64,000 bases of DNA from Absidia repens (GCA_002105175.1 MCGE01000007.1:682001-746000), one strand, 5' to 3'; shown: positions 46,652-58,293, counted from the first letter of the stretch. Translations and numbers: made by a program. Notes: generated by a model not told the origin, from the letters alone.

Positions 46652-47416
46652 CTAGATTTTGCCTTGAAGTAATTCACCGACAATGGCGGTAGCGTATAAA
46701 CGAAGGGTGTGGTATAAAGTCACAAAGTCCACAGTAGAGAAGAAAGTATCCAAAAATCCAAAAGGAAGCATCAAAGGAATCCATCCACGAGCATATTCAA
46801 GAGCAAAAGCGTGTTCAGGAATCCTGTATTGTTGAGCTTCACCACGAGCCAAGTGATGCATTTCACCGACCTTGAATACCTATTTAACATAAAGCATCAT
46901 GTTTAGCCTTGTATGCTTTTTTTCTATCGCACTACTACTATTACGACTACTCTATGTATTTCATCAGGTACTTACTTCACGTGTCAATTCACCAGCAGAA
47001 TAAGCCCATTGTTCACCTTCCAACATGATAAAGTAATCGTCAGCAAAGTAGCGACCAGTATGACCTTCGGTACCAACAGGAGTACCAAAGATGATGACAT
47101 ATTCAGTCAAGGAACCGTGTAAAATCCACATGGAGCCCATGGCACCACCAGCATTATTGAACACCCATTCTTCCTTGAGTTGAATATGACCAGGGTAAAC
47201 TTCATCCAAATCTTCAGCGATCTTGTTAATCATCAAACGTGTGTCATTGCTGTAAAGTTCAATGTTCTTTTGAGCGACTTCTTGTAACTTGTATTGATCA
47301 AAGATGTAACACTTGTCCTTGACTTGGTCCAATCCAAGGAACAGCGCCACAGCCAACGTGGCAATGAAGAGGTATCGCAAAAGCGAATTGGTGGTTGCGC
47401 ACTTGCAGTTAAACAT
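46652..47416 (-). CDS. ERG2: C-8 sterol isomerase (Erg2/sigma-1 receptor family)
   Basis: Two exons, 46976-47416 and 46652-46879 (222 aa). The start codon at 47416 gives MFNCKCATTNSLLRYLFIAT, with one N-terminal membrane helix (LLRYLFIATLAVALFLGLD). Family signatures follow: YIFDQYKLQEVAQKNIEL, VYPGHIQLKEEWVFNNAGG, AMGSMWILHGSLTEYVIIFG, TPVGTEGHTGRYFADDYFIM, LEGEQWAYSAGE, and the C-terminal RGWIPLMLPFGFLDTFFST membrane-associated helix. In the ER it shifts the fecosterol double bond from C8 to C7 on the way to ergosterol and is the usual target of morpholine fungicides. Length matches yeast Erg2 (222 aa). Confidence 0.96.
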
Positions 47417-48562
47417 GACGTGAAGCAAAAGAAAAAGATGATGTGAAAGAAAGGAAAAAAAAAAAAAAAAAAAAGGGGAGAGAATGAGGGTTTAAAAAGA
47501 AAAAAGTTTTTGACGGTGTTGGAAAATCGGCGGCCGAATTTTTAATCAAGATGAAGAAGGGACAAGCACACAGACGATTTATTTCTTACAAGTACTAAAG
47601 AAATAAAACCTTTGACCTTCGCCTTTCAAAAGGGCCAATTAAAATACAATCTCATTAGCATAGAAAAAGAATGCTTTGATGTATATGCAATCGTATTAAG
47701 CGGCGCACACACCGACGATCGACTGAAATTTCAATTGGCTACATGGAAACATATGATTGACCAGAGAAATGATAGGAACGCGACTCGGCGACAGAGTCCG
47801 TCCATCAATGGGAACCTTCTGGTGCAGCCCATTATTCATCTCAGAAATATAAAAACCGCGGGTTTGGGACGTTTATCAGCGGTCAGTTATGAGAATTTCG
47901 TTGATCTTGATTTTTTAACCTGATCCGACGATCTTCTTCTTCGTCGCTCAGAAATCAGAAATGGCCGTGACCTTCATTTTATTGTGCCATTGTATTCCCA
48001 TTGTCAAAACCAGGAGAAGGACACAGACCGATGTTTTTCAGACTCCGTTTATCTTGTTGGATTATTTTTACGCCATTGATTGATCCTTAGTATTACTTTT
48101 ATATTACTTTTTCCAAGTACATAGAGTTAATCCTCTACTAACCAGTATGCCTACACTTGCTTGGATTGAGTGATTCATTTTATGTGCGGGGATTCATTAC
48201 ATACACTGTGCAGTAAAGCAGGCTGAGAAGGGTCTCTTTTAATTCCAGTGGAGGATAGTAATATAACATGACCCCTTTGTTTCACTTTTCTCTTTCTCTA
48301 TATATTCTATAAAAAAGTGATCATCCTTTGCTTCTCCTGATGATAATACAAGAAGGGTAATGATCAAAACGGAAATCATTTGCCCAAATCAAGGTAAATA
48401 AATCCGTGTTGACTTCAGCTGAACACATTTCATCGAATCCCCGATTTAAAAAACATTTCCCTTCCCTCCTTTTTTTTTTTTTTTTTTTTTTTTCGAAGCA
48501 CACTTTTCCTTTCTTCCTTCCTTTCCTCGCTTACGAACCTTTTGATATATATACATACATAC
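47417..48562. promoter_or_regulatory. divergent intergenic region, ERG2 / HSF-type factor
   Basis: About 1.1 kb between divergent start codons. A poly(A) of about 19 nt near 47456-47474 reads as poly(T) upstream of ERG2, and a poly(T) of about 24 nt at 48470-48493 lies upstream of the HSF-type gene. A 103-codon reading frame at 47612-47923 has no family resemblance and is not called. Sterol or heat-shock elements were not identified with confidence. Confidence 0.45.
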
Positions 48563-49894
48563 ATGTCGTCTATCTACCATGACCACACTTCGCCTATGAA
48601 CTCACCTTTGATTTCACCTATTGGCTCACCTTATCAAAACCAAGGGGAATGGGATCAGCTCCATTCTCAATTCTCTCAGCAAATGTCCTTACAGCCACCC
48701 AATGCAAATACCAAGAACCTCAATACTAATGGTCAGCCAATGGAACAAACTGACCAGCAACAACAACAACAACAGCAACAGAACAACAAAGGAAATAGCA
48801 ATAATAACAACAATACTTTCGTCCACAAACTCCATACGTAAGAAATTAGTAACGGTAGAAAAAAGTCATCGTTTGAAATCATCAACCCCTTGTTTTTTGT
48901 TACTAACTCTTTTTTTACTCATGGTAGGATGGTGGGTGATATTCAATATCAACACTTGATAGCATGGACTTATTCTGGTACATCATTTATTGTTTGCAGC
49001 ATTACGGAATTCTCAAGGGACGTACTACCGAAACACTTCAAACACAACAACTTCTCAAGTTTTGTACGCCAACTGAATATGTAAGAAAATATTTGAGTAA
49101 CCATCCATGGCCAAACTCAAGCTTGATAAGAATAATAACAAATATTTTTTTCTTTATCAAATAACAACGTATAGGTATGGTTTTCATAAAGTGAACAAAT
49201 CACCAAGGGGTCATCGTACATTAGCTGAAAATCAAATCTGGGAATTCTCACATAGCAAGTTTTTACGTGGACGGGCAGACTTACTGGATGAAATCAAACG
49301 AAAGGCATTGGAGACTGATTTGACTCGAAGGGAACACAATGGGACAGACATGAATTCACATATGACGATGATGCAAATGGCTCAGTCAGACATGCGGCAA
49401 CAATTGATGCAACTACAAAACAACTTTAACAAAGTCGTCAAGGATCTGGAAGATACTCGGAAAGAGCAATCAGTACAATCGGAAATGATGAAGGGATTGA
49501 TGCAATTCATGTCACAAAATCTGCCTACTCCTTGTAAGTACATACAATGTTATTATCTTTTTGGATAATGGGAAGGGCGATAAATAGTGTAACCTTTATC
49601 TTTATCCGTTGCTGATCTTTTTTTTTTTTTTTTTTTTTGGGTCTAGTGCCCCCTTCTCTTACATTTGATACCAATGATACCAATAAACAACAAGACAGGC
49701 AACACCAACAGCAGCAACAGCCTTTCAAGGGCAACCAAACAAATGAACAGCCACCACCTATCTTCATCACATCACATGACCCGATCCCAAAACAAGAATC
49801 ATATTATGTACCAATATCTTCCTCCTCAACAAATGGATACGCCTCATCACCATCATCACCCCAACTATCTTCACAACAACAACATCAACAACAA

Positions 49895-49926
<32 letters not shown>

Positions 49927-49936
49927 ACAACAGCAA

Positions 49937-49967
<31 letters not shown>

Positions 49968-50359
49968 GACCACCTAGCTTGACGGTACAAACCCATGATT
50001 TGCAAGCGCCTTCTTCTTCACCCTCATCGCCTGTGGGAACATCAACTTTGGATCCATCATCGACATCATCAAATCATTATCACCATCATGAGCAGCCTCC
50101 ACTTTCACCAGCTTCCTCCATCAATTCATATAATGCTGCTGTCAACACACCACTACCTCCCAGTCCTAACCCCAGTGCTTTTTTCGCATCCGAAAACGAC
50201 GACCCTGCTCTGTATTCCAACCCTCACTCTCCACATGCCCCCTTTTTCATGGATCAGTCCATGCCCCCTTCTTCGTCTGCCTCCTCTGATCAGCATGCCT
50301 TCAATCAACGACTCGCCATGGCCACCGATCCTGCCTTCCAAACCACTGTCCATTTTTAG
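48563..50359 (+). CDS. HSF-type transcription factor
   Basis: Four exons: 48563-48837, 48928-49080, 49175-49533, 49647-50359 (499 aa). A Ser/Asn/Gln-rich N-terminus precedes an HSF-type winged-helix domain (about 86-180): TFVHKLHTMVGDIQYQHLIA, FSRDVLPKHFKHNNFSSFVR, QLNMYGFHKVNKSPRG and IWEFSHSKFLRGRADLLDEI. Introns split it at conserved HSF positions, including inside the QLNM/YGFHKV motif. A coiled coil follows (about 195-260: MRQQLMQLQNNFNKVVKDLE, DTRKEQSV), suited to oligomerisation. The long C-terminus is Gln-, His-, Ser- and Pro-rich. It could be an Hsf1 or an Sfl1-like regulator; the domain alone does not decide. HSE binding is expected. Confidence 0.9.
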
Positions 50360-50926
50360 TAGTTTAGATTTTTTTTATTTTTATTTTTTATTTTTTACTT
50401 TTTATTTTTAGTATTAGTATTGGTATCTTTCTTATTTTATTTTTGAGTGTTGTGCGTGCGTATTTTTTTGTGTGTGTGTGTGTTGTATGTTTTATATGAA
50501 AATAATAAAGTGAACTTTTAAACATTGAACGGATATACTTGCATCAGTGATTTGCCATGACAATCGTTCCTGTCTGCCTATTTTTAGTAGTAATTTTTTT
50601 TTTTTTAGTCTTTGTCTTAGCATCAGTTTGTTTATTATATTCTTTACATGATATGGAAAATAAAATGGCCCCTGTTTGATATACATACTGAACATCTCGG
50701 ATCTTCGGTATGTGCAAGTGCTTCACTATTGGTGAAAATGATCTCTTGACTCATTTTTCAATTACCGAACCACTCAGCTTTTTGAATCTTTTTTATATGT
50801 ATAAATATATATGCCCCATTTCATGATCTCCTTTGCAGCTTTTTTTTTTTTCTTTTCTTGTCTCTCCTCTTTCTTTCTTCCTCTCAAAAAAAAAAAAAAA
50901 ACTAGGCAAAAGCTGAATTAAATCTA
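50360..50926. other. intergenic
   Basis: AATAAAG near 50504 probably ends the HSF-type transcript. A GT-rich tract lies near 50471-50483. Poly(T) and poly(A) runs at about 50840 and 50885-50902 precede the next start. No gene seen. Confidence 0.6.
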
Positions 50927-51745
50927 ATGGCTGATGACCTCCTCTCGAACATTGTATTTTCGGGTTTTTTGATCATCGTTGCCGGGATCACTCTGGCCTT
51001 ACAGGCTGGTAAAAAAATAATAATAATATTAAACCAGAGACAACTTTATCAAGATCTAGATGCACATGGTGAAAGAGATCTCAGTACTTACTTTTACTTT
51101 TTATATTAGGTTGTAATGCAACATTGACGAGATATGGTGGAAGATCCTTCTCCTCAGTGATATCGTTTTTATTTGGGTCGTTTTGCTGTTTAATATTCTT
51201 TGGCATTGATATTGGAGCCCTTGGTACACCACTTCCAGATACCCAAAACCTTATAAACGGTAAAGTGAAAAATAAGAATGTGAATTTGGGTATTATTCTC
51301 ACTGGCTTTATTAACACGGTATATTTGATTTATATTATTTATTTAGCACCTGGATATGCATGGTTAGGTAAAGAGACATCATACCAATCAACATTGACAA
51401 GACATACTTTTGCATAAATCTCTTATTCACTTTCATGTATCTATAATTTTTTTAGGTGGGATTATGGGCTTTATTTATGTGATGAGTAACATCATTTCAC
51501 TACCAAGGTTAGGTGCTGGCACTACTTTAAGTATATTTGTTTGCTCTCAGGTAAATTCTTTCAGCCGGGGACTAAAACAGAATGTGATACAATGAAAATT
51601 AAACTTAACGGACCCAAAGGTGATTATGGCCTGTATTATAGATCACTTTGGATTGGTAGGTGACCCACAGCGAGACTATTCATTGGGTAGAATCTTGGGA
51701 TCTATTGGTCTTGTATTTTTTGTATTTGTAATTGCTCGCTTTTAG
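50927..51745 (+). CDS. YdcZ/DUF606-type DMT-superfamily membrane protein
   Basis: Five exons: 50927-51008, 51110-51259, 51347-51367 (21 nt), 51456-51550, 51620-51745 (157 aa). Five hydrophobic spans match the bacterial YdcZ pattern in order: FSGFLIIVAGITLALQAGCN followed by ATLTRYGG, FSSVISFLFGSFCCLIFFG, APGYAWLGGIMGFIYVMSN, ISLPRLGAGTTLSIFVCSQ, and VIMACIIDHFGLVGDP ending in LGRILGSIGLVFFVFVIAR. The family belongs to the drug/metabolite transporter superfamily; substrates are unknown. It is a typical bacterial family also seen in some fungi. The five introns-compatible exons show it is a resident eukaryotic gene. Intron 2 is stop-free and in frame, so its retention would insert 29 mostly hydrophobic residues. 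Confidence 0.88.
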
Positions 51746-51919
51746 ATATATGATTCCCCCCTTATTCCTTTAATAATAAAAAATGCTTCTCTTGTTTTGT
51801 AACATTTACTGCTTGTCACTCCATATACATTTTGTGTTTGAAACGCCGCTAACCTTTTTTTTTAATCTTTTTTTTCTATCTTTCTTTCCCCTTCCTCTTC
51901 TCACACAACATTAAATCCA

Positions 51920-53828
51920 ATGGACTCACTAACTGATATCACCAAAGACGATAAAACGAAACAACCAAGATTCTCCTTCCAATACTTTGATGAAGCATGT
52001 GATTTTGGCGTGGTAAACGACCAGGGCGAACGGGTACGAAAACGAAAACGACCAGGGCGAAAACCGAATCCACCCTCTATGGAAGAACGTAGGCAACAAA
52101 ACCGAGTAGCCCAGAGAAATTTTCGTGAACGTGAACAGCAACGACGACAAGAACGGGAACAACAGCGTAAAGAGTATGCCGATGAACTTTCTTCTTTGCG
52201 ACATCAGCTGGTCATGGCGGAATACGAATGCAACTATCTTCGGGGTTGGGTGCTTCAACTGTTACTGTCAAGCATAGCCCAACATGGCAAGGTACCTCAG
52301 GTCTGGATCGATACACGACAATGGCCTATTCCACATCCAACCATGGTAGTACCTACACACACCTCAACTGCACCAGACATGAATGAATCCGAACAACTCC
52401 CTGCCATGCTGCAACTGGTGTTGGATCACGGTACGCGATCCATTCTGGACATCAAGAAAGCCCTGGACATTGCCGATGATTCTTCTTCCTCTTGCCCACT
52501 TCTTCGTCGCGCTCATTATGCCCGGTTTTGTCATCAACAACAACAGCAACAAGACAAGGGTGCGACCCCTACACCAATTCCTCCTTTGCCCTCTGCTGTG
52601 TCACTTTGCCAGAACAAATCCATTCATGATCTTTTATTGACTGATATCGTCTCTATCAATACCAGCAGTCAAGATATTCGGCGTACTTTTCCATTGTGGA
52701 TTCCGAACCAAAAACAGCAGAAGTTACATCAGCAATATGAACAGAAACAGCGAAAATTATCATCAACATCATCGGACTCTCCTGGCATTGATGAACAGCA
52801 GACCACACCAAAACATCACCACTATCACCAGCACCATCATGCTCCGACTTCTCCATCGCCATCTTCTTCTGGCACAACTTCTTACGAACCCCATCGTCAT
52901 ATTTCCCCACCTATTATACTGCATGAACTCCCTTCTACTACCACCACAACATATGGCTCATCATCACCACCGCCTTCGTCGTCATCATCGTCATCTACCG
53001 CATCGTCGTTACCCTCCTCTTCTACGCCCATCACTACTGTCTCGTCGATCAAACGCTTACAACCTGTCAAAGGCACCATCCATGAACCACCCACATTAAA
53101 GCGTCCCGAGGACTTGACACACATGCCGCCAACTCAAGCCCTTCACATTCTGCGATTACAATTGAAAATTGGAAGTGTCATTGGTGATAAGATTCAATAT
53201 GCTTTGACCCCAAGTAAGTCCTTTCTCCAAAAAACCAAAGTGGCTAGATATCAACGTTGACTTTATTTATTTATTTTTAGCTGCTTTACAACGAATACTG
53301 CCTCACGACGTGCGAATTGATTATATTCCAGCAGGGTCTATTCGAGATCGTATGATTATCTTTCAGGACTACTTTGATATAGACGATTGCTTCCAACTTT
53401 TATGCACACATTCGGTGTTTGTTGGTGGGGATATCCGTGGTTTTCGAAATTGGGCACTAGATCCATGTGTCACGGAAAAATATTGGTTCTTCTCCCACCA
53501 TCTGTATGATCACCCATTTGACGATTGTCATATCCCTGAGGAATTTGCCGACATGTTAACGGACTGGACTTTGAAACAGCAGCATCAACAGCAGCATCAA
53601 CAGCAACAGCAACAACAACAGCAACAACAACAGCAACAACAACAGCAACAACAACAGCAACAACAACAACAACAGCAACAACAAATGCCTTCGGCTACCA
53701 TTTATTATCATCATCATTATCCTCAACAACAGCAACAGCTACGCTCGAACTCGACTGAAAAAATGGACAAGAAGAGCACAAAGTCATCCACTAGGTCCAG
53801 CTATAGTTCTTTGCCAACTCCTACATAG
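51920..53828 (+). CDS. fungal bZIP transcription factor with DUF3425-like domain and long poly-Gln
   Basis: Two exons, 51920-53213 and 53281-53828 (613 aa). A basic region of AP-1-like fungal type lies at about 38-75: VRKRKRPGRKPNPPSMEERR then QQNRVAQRNFREREQQR. A leucine-zipper-like coiled coil follows (YADELSSLRHQLVMAEYECN). The Ser/Thr/Pro/His-rich middle is disordered. The C-terminal ordered region, HILRLQLKIGSVIGDKIQYA, ALQRILPHDVRIDYIPAGSI, RDRMIIFQDYFDIDDCFQLL and FRNWALDPCVTEKYWFF, matches the DUF3425 module common in fungal bZIPs. It is followed by more than 30 near-consecutive Gln residues encoded by mixed CAA/CAG. The target genes are unknown. Confidence 0.9.
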
Positions 53829-54702
53829 TAGTATAGTTATTAGCATTCTAGTTACTAGTGGTATATTGTCAATCCCTCCTCATTTATATTTATTTTAGTT
53901 AGTACTCATACCCTTTATTATATTATTCTTATTTATGTTACTATTTTGTATTTAATTTAATATTATCCATTATTTTTATTGCTGTTATCTGGCCTATCTC
54001 TTTAATAAAACTATGATCATACCCCATCTATTTTACAATATTTACTTTTCTGTCTCTTACTCTTTAATATTAATGCACCCTCGGCTTACCGACTTTGCAT
54101 TGGCCCACGACCTCTTCTCATACATATCATACCATTTTTTGCTTTTATATAGGCTTTAGGAAGTAGTTACAGTTTATTAACTTTAAATTGAGACGAAGAT
54201 AAAATAAATGAAGACGCTGGTATAATAATATTGGAAAGGGTGAAAAATAAATTGGGATGAGCAAGAATTAATTCAAAACAGGCGTCTCAAAAATGTGTAA
54301 ATGTAGTCTTAATTTTCAGTTTCCAACGTCCATAAAAAATCGCACTTCGTCTCAATTGAAATTGAAATACTGTAATCATATATCGGTCCATGATAGTTTG
54401 AGATCGAGTGTTATTATAGAATAGATATTTTCTAGTGTTTCGGTGGGAATATATCGCGCACAAAGAAATACATTTTTCTACCTGACACACACACATGCAC
54501 GCATCCAACCCAAGTCCATATGATATAACGCATAGAATGAATCATATTATTTTCTTTTAATACTGCGTCTATCCATACATACTGATATCACATAATAAAA
54601 GCAAAATCAGAGTTGATCGAGATAATATATGTATATTTATTTTTGCTTTATTGATAAAAAGACGAATAAATCACAAACTAAACTAAGCCAATCTGATCTA
54701 AA
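53829..54702. other. convergent 3' flanks and intergenic
   Basis: Between the stop of the bZIP gene (plus) and the stop of ELP6 (minus). AT-rich, with AATAAA near 54003 and a tAAATAA cluster near 54648-54670. No gene seen. Confidence 0.6.
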
Positions 54703-55739
54703 CTACAAAACACCTTCGGAAATTCCCTTTGCAAAAAAGTGGACGTTGTTATCTAAAATTTTGTAATGCATTGACTGAGGTTGAGTTTTGATCGATCCTG
54801 GTAAATATTTGGGGCCATAAACAATGGATAGCTAAACATTCGTCCCGCCCACCCAAATATATAGATAGATAGATATAAAAAAGAAGAAAGTGAGCCTATG
54901 ACCAGTTTACAAAGTTATTGTCGTCCCGTGTTTTCCCTACCTGACCGTGAACATCTCTTGCTAAACCACTACCAAGAGGCTGCATCTGCAACACAAGTTC
55001 CGAGGATTGAATCATTGACTTGACAAATGAATCCTGTTCCACGTCTTCCGTCCCCTCTTCATCGACATGGATTAGCGTCACCAGCGTACCATCCACTGAT
55101 GCCAGTAAACTTTTGATTCTGTTGATAAACGCATTGATATTCTGAAGTCCAAACCCGGACAATAGCAACATACTGGCGTCGTCCAATATTAAAAGAGGAT
55201 GTTGCTGTTGTTGAATATGACTTTTGATCACTGTGTAAAATTGCTGCAAGATGCTTTTTTCACTCATGGGGTTGCTGCTGTTTCCAACATGTTGTTTTAA
55301 ACGCGATCCATCCAATGTGTCTGAAGGTGTGGTTGGTGCTTTTGCTGGTGGATAAGGGGTATCAAGGGTGTATCCATTCAGGTGAGTCACGCCATCGATG
55401 AAAACAAATTGACCAGATTGTTTGAAAGGTAAAAGATTAGTTCCCTGTAAAGAAGGAAAAATAAAAATAAAAACGCTATAAGTAAAAGTTTTGTTGATGC
55501 CTTGAGACGTTCATTTTTTTTTATTTTACCAATTTTCGACTAATCAAAAAGTAGTGATTAAAGATCTGCGCCAAGCCCACGAGGACAACGCGACGATCGG
55601 TTTTCAGTTGATTGCTGACAAAATGGTGTATCATAAAATTGGCATCGGATTTCAATGTGTCAGTGATAACGATATGTGATTGTGTGGGGGGAAGATTATT
55701 TGGAAAAGCCAAAGCAGCATCGAGAGAAGCGTAGCCCAT
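54703..55739 (-). CDS. ELP6: Elongator subunit Elp6
   Basis: Three exons: 55530-55739, 54941-55444, 54703-54831 (280 aa). Elp6-like RecA-fold stretches are SHIVITDTLKSDANFMIHHF, DRRVVLVGLAQIFNHYFLIS, GQFVFIDGVTHLNG, HPLLILDDASMLLLSGFGLQ, GTLVTLIHVDEEG, and the C-terminal GQLSIVYGPKYLPG then LDNNVHFFAKGISEGVL ending. The P-loop is degenerate, as expected. Elp4/5/6 form the hexameric ring of Elongator, which modifies wobble uridines of tRNAs. An internal Pro/Ser-rich loop (about residues 95-130) is a lineage insert. The gene diverges from a small membrane-protein exon across about 140 bp. Confidence 0.9.
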
Positions 55740-55879
55740 GTCGTATATTGTTGGGTAAAAAGAAAGAAAAAAAGTTGGGCAGGCATTTTCTTTTCAAGTC
55801 ACGGCGGGGTTTATATTTGTTTGTGGGCAGCCAGTTTACCCCTGAAATAATTTACGCTGCCTGCTGGATTCACCACAAA

Positions 55880-56250
55880 ATGATCATTTACTGTATACCG
55901 GATCTACGACTCGCTGAAATGGTATGACATAAACTCTCAGTAGCTATAAACATAAATTTTAAATTTTTTTTTTTTGAAAAGTGTAATTTACACCCAATAT
56001 TATTAACCCGATAAGAATAATTTACACTTAAATATTCAATATTTTCTGGGTTTTAGTCTTAAGCTGAAGATTATACTCAATTGGAATAATCTTAAGGTGA
56101 GAACCTACTTGAATAAACCCTCAGTAATACATACTGTTTTCTTCCTAGGCAATCATTCTTTTGATCACCATTGGTTACACTTTTGCAACTATTCTCAATC
56201 TCTTGTCTCCTGTTTTGTACCGGTATAATTGTCACGTATTCTTCTACTGA
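55880..56250 (+). CDS. small membrane-protein exons, possibly 5' part of a split gene
   Basis: Exon A 55880-55921 (MIIYCIPDLRLAEM) ends at a GTATGA donor. Exon B begins at 56149 after TTCCTAG in the same phase (AIILLITIGYTFATILNLLS, then PVLYR) and is a clear hydrophobic span. Exon B either ends at a GGTATAAT donor at 56222 or runs to an in-frame TGA at 56248-56250, giving only about 47 aa. A second membrane span plus a coiled-coil tail on the same strand at about 58053-58293 could be the missing 3' exon, with repeat copy D lying between. The phase of the GTATAA donor does not fit that exon, so the gene may be broken, rearranged or simply two units. Confidence 0.4.
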
Positions 56251-57981
56251 TCGATGGCACAAGTAAGCAGTTTAGAATATTGTATCCCAACATATGGAGA
56301 CTCATGCTGCATCTGGTCTATCAAGGGGAGGAGGTGTATTTTGCATCGTAATATATGGTCCCTTGGGAATATACTAGTTTCAGTTTGGGCTTCCTTTTTT
56401 TTTTTTTTATTAACATATTGCACACAAAACAAAATAAAATAAAACATTACGAGCATGGTCTAAACTGTATGTCCAGTATAGTGAAGGCTACGCTGTCGAC
56501 ATGATCCAAGTCTATTGATGTGAATGGTAATTAAGCTATGGTCACGTTTCGTATTAAGTGACAAAGACATGCGAACCAATTTCTAATCTTTAGGAGGGAT
56601 AGCCATAGATGAGTTAAAAATACAGGGCAAAATGCTTTATAGAAGTGGATACACACCTAGAAGGACCTCAATGTATTTATATTATTTGTCGACCAGAAAT
56701 ATGACACCGTTTAATAGTAAGTCATAGTTGACTTTTAACTAATTTCTAAGGCCTGGAAGTAGTGGTCGCAATAGTAGTCAAAGCGGAGGAACTAGAAAGT
56801 AAGTACTTAGTAGAATACTCACAAATATGCTAATAGCTTATTTATGGGAGTATGGTTTTTACTATACGATGGGTCATATATGATTAACAAAAGACACATT
56901 TTATTGAAATATATCAGCGGATGCTAAAGCTAAAAACGAGTGGTTCATTGTAGCAAGGGATTAAATGGAAGGGTCTATTAGAGGAAACATATGGAGATTA
57001 AGGTGATATTTGAAGAATGTCAAAATCTAAAGTGGCGACAGTAAAAAGGAATCCAATATACTGTACACGGAATGAGAAAGACTAATGGGACATTTGCTAT
57101 TGAAATACAACAGCGCTAGCACAAATTTAAACGGACGATGGTAAAGGAATTGGTTGTATAAGACATGAGAGAGAACTAATAGAACAACTTTTAATTGAAG
57201 CAAGTAATAAGAGATGTATTTTATTTAGATATTGAAACAAATTATGGACAAATTAACACTAGACTTGCTAATGAAGCCTTCAAAAAGCCGACTAATGGCG
57301 CTTCCAGATCCTGGATCCAAAATGGAAGGGTTTCCCCGTGCATGTCGTAATCCCTGAGCTAAAACCCCTTCTAAACTAATCCTGACACTATTCTCAGTCC
57401 AACATAATCCGATAGAAGTTGAATGGCGAAGAAAAAAGAGAAGGAAAAAAAATAAAAAGGGTGGGAGAAAATAAAAACTTTCACGTGTGCGGGATTTGAA
57501 ATATCTCTGTGCCTGCCTGCGAACTGCATTTCTGACCATTTTCCTGATTTTTTTGGGAAGTTCTGTCATTTCGACAAAAAAAAATTGCAGAAGATCGTTG
57601 TACTGCTGGATATAGTATGGATCCATAAATTAGAATAACGGTATTATCCACAATAACGATGCGATTTCATTTTCTCCTTGATATCACACCTTTATTGCGG
57701 GTCCTTACTGTATCACCGGGCTGTCTCTGTTTCTAATTTTTTTTTTTTTTTTTTTTTTTTTTTTGTGTGTGTTAACGATTCTGCTATTTCAAATTATATT
57801 TCTCTTTCAATCGCTAACTTTTACTGAAATGATCAAAAAAAGCAACCCATTTTGAAACATATATCATCTGCCTGAAGATCCAAAAGTCGGGGTTTACAGA
57901 ATACAAATAAAAGGTGTCAAAGGTAATAATTACCACGTATGATGCCTTTTGGTTTGTATTTCGTGTTCTAACCAAAACGTT
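56251..57981. other. repeat-dominated stretch with copy D
   Basis: Contains repeat copy D (about 56470-57510) and a poly(T) of about 26 nt at 57739-57764. Reading frames here are short and unlike known families. Confidence 0.6.
56470..57510. repeat. dispersed repeat family, copy D
   Basis: Collinear with copies A-C: GGTTCATTGTAGCAAGGGAT near 56941, GGGACATTTGCTATTGAAAT near 57087, AATAAGAGATGTATTTTATTT near 57207, CCAAAATGGAAGGGTTTCCCC near 57318, AATCCCTGAGCTAAAACCCC and CTAAACTAATCCTGACACTA near 57348-57390, and closing TTTCACGTGTGCGGGATTTG near 57479-57498. Non-coding. Ends are approximate. Confidence 0.8.
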
Positions 57982-58293
57982 ATGATAATCATCTCTTTTA
58001 AACATCTTGTTATTATATATCTCTATTTCTTGTTCTCATCCGACATCAATCTAGCGTTTGTGCAAATTTTGTTTGGCGTTTTACAACTACTGGGACTCTT
58101 CTTATGGCATCGTCGTACTGAAGCTTTGCGCCGTCCATCACATCCAACACAACAAGATCTTCAACTTCAGTTGTTTGACATGGCCCGATCAAATGATGAG
58201 CTTCTGGAACAAGTTCGTTTTTTACAAAATCGATTAGATAATTTGCAAGATACTATCAATACATGGGAACAGCATATGATCTTGTTGGAATGA
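57982..58293 (+). CDS. small membrane protein with coiled-coil tail (exon or short gene)
   Basis: Read as one exon from ATG 57982 this gives 103 aa: MIIISFKHLVIIYLYFLFSS, a second hydrophobic span (AFVQILFGVLQLLGLFLW) closed by HRRTEALRR, then a helical heptad-like tail (LQLQLFDMARSNDELLEQVR, FLQNRLDNLQDTINTWEQH). A TCTAG acceptor at about 58052 could instead make it the last exon of the gene starting at 55880. The C-terminal half has sensible amphipathic spacing and no low complexity, so it is likely real coding sequence, but start and family are unsure. Confidence 0.45.
   Translation: MIIISFKHLVIIYLYFLFSSDINLAFVQILFGVLQLLGLFLWHRRTEALRRPSHPTQQDLQLQLFDMARSNDELLEQVRFLQNRLDNLQDTINTWEQHMILLE

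Noticed and set aside
47612..47923. 103-codon plus-strand frame between ERG2 and the HSF-type gene
   Set aside because: No family resemblance, no splice extension, and it sits in a divergent promoter interval; kept as intergenic.
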